Below are positions 9,022-16,213 of a stretch of 20,139 nucleotides of DNA, one piece after another. Positions within the stretch are counted from its first letter, which is position 1, and every line of letters starts with the position of its first letter. The DNA comes from Larix sibirica (taxonomy: Eukaryota > Streptophyta > Pinopsida > Pinales > Pinaceae), in contig NWUY0300017655.1 in the NCBI GenBank assembly GCA_004151065.3, positions 37,781 to 57,919 of the forward strand, given 5' to 3'. The notes beneath the pieces are model-generated. The model made no database searches. It was not told where the DNA came from and was given only the letters and a program-made list of their open reading frames with translations. A program made the translations under genes and the position numbers.

Positions 9022-10155
9022 CACCTAGTTGATCCAGAACTACGCCCAATGCAATGGATAATGCATCAACATGAACATGAAACTCTTTTTTCCAATCAGT
9101 AAACACTAAAATAGGCATTGTCACCATCTTCTCCTTCAATGTGTCGAGGCTCTACTGACACTCTTCATTCCATTGAAACATACTATCCTTCTTCAATAAA
9201 TTCTCCATCGACGCTTTAATCTATGCATATCCTTTGATAAATTTGCTATCATACCTTGTATGCCCCAAATTTGTTCTCAGTCGTCGAACTAATGTTGGTG
9301 GTGGCAGATCTACAATGATAGTGATATTCATAGGATCCATCAACAGTACCTATTTGCAAACCACATTACCCAACAATATTCCAAATGGAGCACCAAAAAT
9401 ACATTTCTTTAAGTTTATTGATATATGGTATTGTCTACAACGATCTAATATCAACCTGACGTTCTCAATATGGCTCTTCAACAGTCCATAGACTGTCCAA
9501 TCGTCGAAGTATACTTCAAGGAATTTATGGATGAACTCTTTAAATGATGCAACTGCCACTCTAGAAAAAATAGTTGGGGCATTCTTTAAGCCAAATGGAA
9601 TGACTGTGTACGGATAAAAACCCCATTCAACTTCAAACGTGGTCTTTTGTTGGTCCTCCTTAGTGATTTTGATTTGATAATACCCAGAAAATCCATCTGT
9701 GAATGAGCAACCATTCTCTACTACTTCATTTGTAAAAGGTGTCGGAAATGGATCATGCAGACCAACTTGATTCAACTTCCTCAAATCTACACAAATTCGA
9801 ACTTCGCCAGTCTTTTTATCTTGTACCACCATCATACTAATCCATTCAGACTCTTCGAAAGGCTCAATAATCCCTACATCTAGCATCCTGTCAAGCTCCA
9901 CTCTTACCTTTTCCTTATATCTCGGATTCAATCTATATGGGCACTATTTAATAGGTTTCACATCAGGATTTAGTGGGATTTTAATTTTTCCCAAATCACC
10001 AGCAATGCCTTTCATTTATGAGAACTTGGTCGGAAATAAATATCGATATTCATGCAATAGGTTAGTAATATTACCTACATTCTCATCGCCCAAATAATCT
10101 TTGATGGTAGAAAACTTAGGGTTGTTTCTATCGAGCCAATGTTTATATTCTTTGT
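9022..10155 (-). pseudogene. Ty3/gypsy reverse transcriptase with RNase H stub
   Basis: This would copy element RNA into DNA inside virus-like particles. The open part 9931-9350 carries the standard gypsy RT blocks in order: LDVGIIEPFEESEW, VRICVDLRKLNQV, FSGYYQIKI, PFGLKNAPTIFSR, and the catalytic box YFDDW at 9511-9497. Upstream, 10155-9932 continues in broken frames with KHWLDRNNPKFS and the KPIK-PYRLNPRYKEK entry segment. Downstream, 9345-9022 carries the RT connection (DPMNITIIVDLPPP, IKASMENLLKKDSMFQW) and the first strand of RNase H (FHVHVDALSIALGVVLDQL), whose Asp is the first catalytic residue. The rest of RNase H is missing at the N. The catalytic DD pair is intact, but the flanks contain stops, so this is a decayed copy. 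An antisense open frame at 9234-9491 is a shadow of this domain. Confidence 0.9.
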
Positions 10156-10904
10156 ATTTAATGGTTGCAGAAACTTCCTAGATGTAATCTCAAGACCTTT
10201 TAAGTCTCAACTTCCTTTTTTTTCTCAAATGTGTATGTTTTTTGGGTCATCATCTGGATCCCCAGTAATATTATAGCATTCCATCACTTTCTCAATTGTC
10301 GCAGTCCACAGTGGTAGATTAGGTAGCTACACAAACACCTCTTCATAATTTTTTGTCTTAATAATATACAGAGTTGTGTCCACTGACGGATTCTCATCTT
10401 CAGAACTGAAAATTTTCCTAAAATTCATGTCCATATCATCCCATTCTATTGCACCTTGTCGCAGTTCCAGTGTTTTATACCAATTCCAGGGTATATTATC
10501 TAGGACCTATGGATAAACATATGGACCCACTCCTGCTTAGGTACATGTTCCCATTCCTTAGTACATGATGCCAAGTGATCTACATGACTAGTTAGTCTAG
10601 TATATGTTTCCTTTTTACAATAGATTCATTATTTGAATCCGACTTCTAGCAGCTTTCTGCACTACGACCAACCCTGTATATTCTTCTTATGGGAAACCCA
10701 CCACCTAGCTGGAGTAGCTTCCAATGCTACATCTAGATCTAATATTCTTTGTTGCTCAGGTACCTTGATTTCATAGTCAGAAATGAAAACATCTAAATTG
10801 GGAAACCCTTCATAAGTAGGCAGATCACATACCTCTTTTCCAATCCAGGGTTGTTATTTTGTAACATAGGAACACCTACTCATGGATACTTCGTGTAGCT
10901 TGTT
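10156..10904 (-). other. Decayed protease-RT linker of the gypsy element
   Basis: About 750 bp between the protease block and the start of RT. Minus-strand frames are short and stop-rich and no conserved domain is recognised. By position it is the poorly conserved spacer of the Pol polyprotein, decayed faster than its neighbours. No independent gene is seen on either strand. Confidence 0.55.
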
Positions 10905-11944
10905 CTACCAATTTTCAATAGCTTTACCAGAGACTGGCAAACATGAACTGATACTTCTCCAACTCAAAGTACCATATGCCGTTGAATTGACATAGTCATC
11001 CATTCTTGAAGTTACTTTATAGATTTTTTTAAGGTCCTCTGCATCATATTCTCCTTTGAAAAGTTCGACATACCTCAGACCATCTAATGGATCCAAAGGT
11101 GCAACAACCTTGATATTTTCCCCTTCAAATGTCAGCACTTGCTTCTTCATGTTTATAATAATCTGGTCCTCAATAACCCAATCGATACCAAGCAATGTAG
11201 GGTATGGGTTGGTATCATCCACTATCCCTATAACTTCGAAATCGATGTAGCTTTGCAGTCCATACACTTCGACAGGGACACCCACCATTCTTCCAAACAA
11301 TATTATTTTTTGTTGATTGGCTAATCTTAATTGGACTGGTGACCATACCAACTTGGGTTTTCCCATATCTTCCCAAGTATGTCTAGTAATAACATTCACA
11401 TCCGAACCAAGATCTAAAATAATGATATCCATGTTGAAGTCCCCAATCTGGGCACTAAGTCACAGTTCTCTTCCCATTCTTACCTTCTTTTTCAATTTAT
11501 TTATAACCCTTTCTTGAATAGGTTTTCTTTTTGATTCATCAATTAAACTATGCAAATCCCTTAATGCAATTTCATCTTTAACTAGGTCTAGACAACTCTT
11601 TAGAAAAAAATTCAGTGCATTTACCTTTCCTGTACTTTGCTTTAGAGCTGACCAGTCGAAGCATGGTGGTATATCATATACATGAACTTCATCGAAGACT
11701 GGTGGTGGTGAAGATGTCGATGCTCTCTGTTTCTTTGGCATGAACTCATTTCTAGCTTCCATAAATATCTCTCTTTCTTTTCTAACATCAAATGGTAGCG
11801 ACCATTGGACCACTGGTCGAACTCTAGGATCACATTGATTTTCTTACATCCCTTTCTCATCCCCCATTGTAGATCCTCCTCTTGTAACCACAACGAAATT
11901 GGATTGATTCTCTCTTGGTTTTGCTGAGATATTCTGAACATTCT
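10905..11944 (-). pseudogene. Gag-Pol spacer and retropepsin-like aspartic protease
   Basis: The protease would cleave the Gag-Pol polyprotein. The open stretch 11432-10905 contains ILDLGSDVNVI, the retropepsin active-site loop in the D-L-G-S form common in plant gypsy elements, followed by HTWEDMGKP and, about 70 residues on, YPTLLGIDWVIE, which matches the second conserved retropepsin block (LLGxDW). The same frame continues upstream through 11813-11460, with one stop at 11457-11459, as a spacer containing VQWSLPFDVRKEREIF and a basic KKLKKKVRMGREL segment. It joins the Gag zinc-knuckle frame, so Gag and protease were one polyprotein without an obvious frameshift signal. Scattered stops make the copy inactive. 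Confidence 0.8.
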
Positions 11945-13285
11945 GGTTCTAGTTTTGATTTCCTTTTGCTTTCCATTTTTCTATGAGCTGTGGGAAATCC
12001 TCAATGGTATGATCCAATTCCCTACAATAGGTACATGTCGAACATGGGTTTGGAAAATATCTAGCAAAATGTCATGGCTGACCACAGTTATAACATATTA
12101 CCTAGCCTCTACCTCGACCAAATACTCCTTTTCCATGTCCTTGGAAACCACCTCTTGGCTATTGATTAAACTACGCACCACTCCCTTCACCTTTTTCCTC
12201 CCCTTTCATTCTATAGGCATCTGTTATTCATTCTGTGAGCAACTGATATGCTCGACAGTCCTTCTCATTATCGCCAACTAATCTACATAATTTACAAAAC
12301 AAGTTCAAGGGATTACTTACAATTGTCTGCAACAGTTAACATTCCTATGGTCAATGTACGCTCATTTGACAGATCCTACACCAAATTCCAGCTCCCTGAT
12401 TTAACGAATTAGGATCTCTTACAGCTATGTGTTCCCGGAATGATGGACATTGGTCCTTATGGTGGCATTCTATTTTGCATCTTGTACAACAGACTTCTTC
12501 CCTAATATCTTTTCCCTTCTTGAAATCTTGAATTTGCAACGACAAGTTTGCGAGCTGCGAATGGATGTGTGTCATCCCTGCTCCAATCTCTCCAACATGT
12601 GATACTTCGAGTTTCATGTCTATCTCAAGAGCCTCGATCTGTGTTGCAGTATTCTGTTGTATCAATGGGAATCTGATACGTGGCAATAAAGAAACTATAA
12701 ACCACTCTTTGTGATAAGCATCTATCGCCTAAAATCTCACACGAGCCATTAATGTCTTAAATATATGGTTGAAGTCCCAAACAGACTATGTTGTTAACAA
12801 CTTGATCTCCTTTATCTCCTTAATGCATTGCGACTCAGATTTTGGCATTCAGAATTCATATACTAATGCATCCTTAATCTCTGCTAGGGTCTTATGTGTT
12901 GTCCTAGTAGGTACTTTGGCAAATTTCACAAACCAATCTAAAGCATGACCTCAAAAAGTTGTAATTATATGCACTATTTTTACATTGTTGTCATGCACTT
13001 GCTTAACAGTCCAGACAACATCGCACAAAAACCAATGTTTTTCGGGATCTTTCTACCCATTTCGATGAAAAATAGGCATTTTCATATAATCCCCAACCAT
13101 CTTTCTCCCAGGGGAACTAACTAACTTGAAACTAAAGGACCAACACTTGGAAATTTAATACTAGTTGAAGTATTATTCTAACTACCACTACTATTACCTA
13201 CTTGTATGAACTGTGAGGAACTAGTATTTCTTACCTTAGTTTCTGGAGATGCACACAGGGTTGCATGTATGTCGTAGCATCTAGC
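11945..13285 (-). pseudogene. Gag capsid and zinc-knuckle nucleocapsid
   Basis: This is the structural protein that packages element RNA. In broken minus-strand frames around 13060-12690, typical retrotransposon Gag capsid blocks appear: EKHWFLCDVVWTV, then GHALDWFVKFAK, then LAEIKDALVYEF and PKSESQCIKEIKEIK, then FKTLMARVRF and HKEWFIVSLLPRIRFPL. The open part 12686-12351 continues with a helical region (ATQIEALEIDMKLE). It also holds a perfect CX2CX4HX4C zinc knuckle (CTRCKIECHHKDQC, codons 12488-12447). Two further knuckles at 12095-11993 keep CX2CX4H but have Phe in place of the last Cys, so they look decayed. A frame change separates this part from the N-terminal Gag frame. Position upstream of protease in transcription order fits the gypsy layout. 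Confidence 0.8.
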
Positions 13286-14080
13286 CTAAGCTTGATCAAT
13301 AGGATCTTCCTCGGAATTGAGCTGGTATCCTTCTTTTTCATCCTCTTCTCTATTGTAATATTCTTCTTCAAGTTGTGGTACTAGTTCGTAGTCCCTTCCT
13401 TCAGTCACACTACAACCCTCTTCTCTTGTTGCAATTCTCCTTCTCTTACTTGACCTAAATCTTCTCCCATTTCGCGGCACACCACGCTCTTCATTTGTCT
13501 CACTATCTTATCCCATTTTCATGTCAACTCATTCCTTACAACATACTCCCAGACCATCCCCTACCGACATCCCGAATCGTCGCGCACATATATCTTACGC
13601 GTCAGATTCCATCGCCATGACCCCTTTTTCACAAAGAAGCATTTTAATCCACAAATTTAAATATTTTAGGTACTTACCTCATGGTCCATGGAAGAACTCT
13701 CGTTCAACTGCACTGTAAGATTTCATAGCGTCTACGACAAACTCTGTAATATATCCTACAAGTATACTCTCCAACCAATAATCAACAACATGAGAAATTT
13801 TATTGTTAAAATCCTTAAGGGTCCAAACTAACTCAGGTGTCCAAACCATAGGCTCGCCCCCTTGAAAACAACTCTTTTGCATAGTTAACCTCGCCAACCA
13901 TTTAGTCAATATAATAGGAAATTCACCAAAGAAAAATTCATGGATTTATAAGAAAACATACTTACCTAACCACGTTTCCTCGTCAAGGTGTGGATCTTTG
14001 TTATGATCTTCAACAAACTCCCTTAGCTTTCTGTCAATCCAATTATGAATCTTGGGATTAGTTTGATGCCGCATCCCCAT
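13286..14080 (-). pseudogene. Long N-terminal extension of Gag (first reading frame of the element)
   Basis: One minus-strand frame runs from ATG at 14080 (MGMRHQTNPKIHNWIDRK) to 13286 with only a few stops, the first being TAA at 13948-13946. It passes through the open stretch 13909-13679 (WTPELVWTLKDFNNKISH, then YSAVEREFFHGP). It then reaches the basic and acidic run 13480-13286 (PRNGRRFRSSKRRRIATR, then EEEYYNREEDEKEGYQLN). The Arg/Lys-rich part could bind nucleic acid or act as a nuclear signal. About 265 codons precede the capsid, long for a gypsy Gag. It could be a separate first ORF or a captured segment. Two textbook splice-donor strings lie within it. No known domain was recognised in the first 200 codons. 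Confidence 0.6.
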
Positions 14081-14259
14081 TCGACATATATCTTGGTCTC
14101 GACAAAAGAACCATTAGTTGGCGCAATTCTACTTCGACCCAGGTTCACTGTTAAATAATCACCAACAAACCCCCCGACCCTTTCGGCATCACTTGCAAAG
14201 CAAGTGAAGTCTCACCCGAGGTGTCAATGGGAACTACAGGAACCATATTTCTGCAGCGG
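14081..14259 (-). other. Leader of the gypsy element with a perfect hairpin (14189-14207)
   Basis: Non-coding stretch between the 5' LTR and the first reading frame. It contains tcacttgc-aaa-gcaagtga at 14189-14207, a perfect 8-bp stem with a 3-base loop, and next to it on the minus strand CCGA-AAGGG-TCGG, a 4-bp stem. Retroelement leaders often carry packaging or dimerisation hairpins, so this is a reasonable but untested reading. No clear tRNA-complementary primer site is seen. Confidence 0.5.
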
Positions 14260-14753
14260 TGAAGGGGAATGACACAAATCTACCAAACATAGCATTCTAG
14301 AGCTTCAACAAACCATGAGCTTCGACAGATCATAAATATTGCACACATAGCACTTAACTAGCCACGATATATATTCATTAACTATGCAATATCCATGTCT
14401 TTCATAAACTCCCACATTAAACAACATTTGTTCATTATCATGCAGAATGTTACAAAATAATTCAACACATCATTACATCATTCACACACATTGAACACCA
14501 GATATAATGTGGAAACCCAAGACGGGAAAAAACCACGGAAGTGCTATTCTTATTCATGAGTTGCAGCAAATTAGCACTTCGGGTCTGCGCACATAGTCAT
14601 CAAACATTCTATTTTCATTACAACAGACCTGCGCACACAACTTACAGATAAGTATCACCTCTTGCAATTCACTTATACATCAAAATTACATAGTATCAGA
14701 AACAAACTCCTCATGAATACATGTGGAAAAACTTCATGCTCTCCCTCTCTCTT
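14260..14753 (-). repeat. 5' LTR remnant (R-U5 only, about 494 bp)
   Basis: Aligns with 4288-4782 of the 3' LTR at about 89% identity by hand count. It starts on the plus strand with TGAAGGGG and breaks off at 14753 (ctctctctt), where the 3' LTR continues for about 280 bp of U3 including the TATA box. The lost part is therefore the element's own promoter. Confidence 0.85.
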
Positions 14754-14779
14754 AGGGGTTTTTGAAGATATTCATCAAC

Positions 14780-15344
14780 AACCACATGTGACCTATATAA
14801 AAGTACTTGGATTATACAAAGATTTTTCATAAATTTAGGGATTTGAAAAAACAAAAAATATGTATTGAGCCCAATTTTCCGAAAGTGGTTGCCATTGGTT
14901 TTTTTATGGTGTTGCTCCTTTTGTAAATTGTGGAGGAGGTATGGTGATAACCTTAGCTGAAAAGAAAGTTTTCTTATTGTGGATGGGATGTGAATTTGGC
15001 TCAACTACTCGAGCTGAATTGTTGGCTTTGTGGGTTCTACTACTTTTTGCTTCTTTTAAGAAGATCTTATCTCTACATGTATATGGTGATTCCAAAACAA
15101 TTGTGGACTAGGCTAAAGGAAAATATTTAATCTTCAAGTTGTTATTTTGGACCAATGGTGTGACAGGATGAAGTAGCTACATGCATCTTTCTCTTTTCTA
15201 CCATTCTCTCACATCTACAAGACTTTCAACAAATTCGCTGATCAATTATCTAAGAAGGCAATGGGTACACTGGAAGGCATCCTTTTTGATGAGGAATTTG
15301 AAGACTTTATCAAAATTTCGAAGAGCTCCTTGAGGGCCTACTAG
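14780..15344 (+). pseudogene. LINE 3'-terminal RNase H domain remnant
   Basis: Plus-strand translation gives the RNase H (RVT_3-type) domain that ends many plant LINE polyproteins. It shows VVAIGFF-YGVAP (normally FFDGVAP, so the first catalytic Asp is Tyr here), CGGGMVITLAEKKVFLLW, TRAELLALWVLL with the catalytic Glu, HVYGDSKTIVD with the second Asp, then LHASFSFLPFSHIYKTFNKFADQLSKKA with the last Asp. It closes with a natural-looking stop at 15342-15344. Lesions include an extra T in the T-run near 14905, a TAG after KTIVD at 15109 and a frame change near 15170. It is a dead fragment whose upstream reverse transcriptase has been replaced by the gypsy LTR at 14753. The 3' flank that follows is AT-rich. 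Confidence 0.75.
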
Positions 15345-15814
15345 CTTACAATGTTTCTGATTTTTGCTACTTATAAATGCTCCAACTACATTCTGAGTGA
15401 ATCTTTTAATTTTGTTAGGTCTTGTATAGAGCTTATAATATTGACTTTTGATTGTATAACTTTTATATAAAATTCTTATAACTTTAATTGTATTTAAACA
15501 ACAAGTTATAGTATTTTTTGTATAAAAGAATATATATATATATATAAAATTTTTGTTGAAAATATATTTCTCTCTCCATAGATTTATTTATTTTTATGGA
15601 AATCTTATATATGAAAATACTTGAATCAATTAATTTTTTTTTTTCTTTTCTTGTTTTCTTTAATATTTAAAATTGATAATGGGAAGCTCCAATCACTTTC
15701 TTGAGGACACGTTCCGTCAATGTTAGTCTTTGCTCAAAAGAAAATGGGTTCAACATTATTCATATACATCAAGCAGGTTGCGAGTAAAGTCATATCCGTT
15801 AACTCATAACTAAG
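15345..15814. other. AT-rich LINE tail and spacer with (TA)8
   Basis: No gene seen. The first 190 bp is probably the 3' untranslated part of the LINE; it runs into a (TA)8 microsatellite at 15531-15546 and T-rich tracts to about 15665. A simple repeat after a LINE terminus can mark its insertion end. From about 15680 the base composition becomes more balanced on the way into the NLR promoter. Confidence 0.5.
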
Positions 15815-16070
15815 ATAAGCATTGTGATTACATTTCAGTTTTACATGATCCCGTCACAGGTTATTCTTCCCGTTAAGAAAAATGAATGGTAAAGTTATTT
15901 CCATTACTTGGCTTGGGCAAAGGATCAATTCGTCCATTGAAATGGAAGCAAAGTAAGCATTATAACTATGTTTCAATTTTAAGTCCTTCCAAAATAAAAC
16001 AAAAGCGTAAGGTTATTCCATTCCTTTCCTGGGCATAAATAAAAGAGTCCGGTTATTCCATGCCTTTCCT
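15815..16070 (+). promoter_or_regulatory. Repeat-rich promoter region of the NLR gene
   Basis: Two repeat families lie upstream of the NLR. First, ggttattccattcctttcct at 16011-16030 recurs with one change at 16051-16070, and looser relatives occur at 15892-15918 (gttatttccattacttggcttgggc) and near 15859. Second, 15815-15843 (ataagcattgtgattacatttcagtttta) has an imperfect copy at 15953-15982. Multiple copies of one motif near a core promoter could be regulatory, but no named plant element was recognised. Confidence 0.5.
16035..16044 (+). promoter_or_regulatory. Possible TATA box of the NLR gene
   Basis: The string ataaataaaa at 16035-16044 lies between two copies of the 20-bp promoter repeat and about 170 bp upstream of the ATG at 16214. 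Initiation near 16070 would give a leader of about 145 nt. It is a weak match, in a moderately AT-rich region. Confidence 0.35.
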
Positions 16071-16213
16071 AATTGGTACAAAGTTACTTAGTACCCTCTA
16101 AGTTAGGTATCGATAGTAAAGGTTATTTAATAACCCCAGCGCACAGCTCAGGGACCGGAGTCGGCCAAATTACATACGTGAAGAGAAGAGCGAAAGAAAG
16201 GCAAGTAGGAAAC

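Larger units (their letters stand above)
4288..14753 (-). mobile_element. Ty3/gypsy LTR retrotransposon, decayed, with an extra 3' reading frame
   Basis: The element is bounded by related LTRs at 4288-5061 and 14260-14753. Coding blocks on the minus strand run in Ty3/gypsy order: Gag with zinc knuckles, aspartic protease, reverse transcriptase, RNase H, integrase. Between integrase and the 3' LTR lies about 3 kb with its own degenerate reading frame. Every domain carries stops or frameshifts, and integrase has lost its first two catalytic residues, so the copy is not autonomous. A hand alignment of the shared LTR part gives about 51 differences in about 482 bases (roughly 89% identity), which indicates an old insertion. 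No target-site duplication can be tested because the 5' LTR is truncated. No primer-binding site matching a familiar tRNA end was recognised next to 14260. Confidence 0.9.

Noticed and set aside
9234-9491. Plus-strand open frame over the reverse transcriptase
   Set aside because: Antisense shadow of the RT coding strand; no domain and no promoter.
14110-14150. Primer-binding site or tRNA-like segment (ttggcgcaattctacttcgac)
   Set aside because: It begins like the TGGCGC primer sites but is on the wrong strand for this element and more than 100 bp from the LTR; no cloverleaf can be drawn.
16073-16213. 47-codon N-terminal extension of the NLR
   Set aside because: The frame is open but begins at TTG with no ATG, lies next to the promoter repeats, and MADAVV at 16214 is a typical coiled-coil NLR start.
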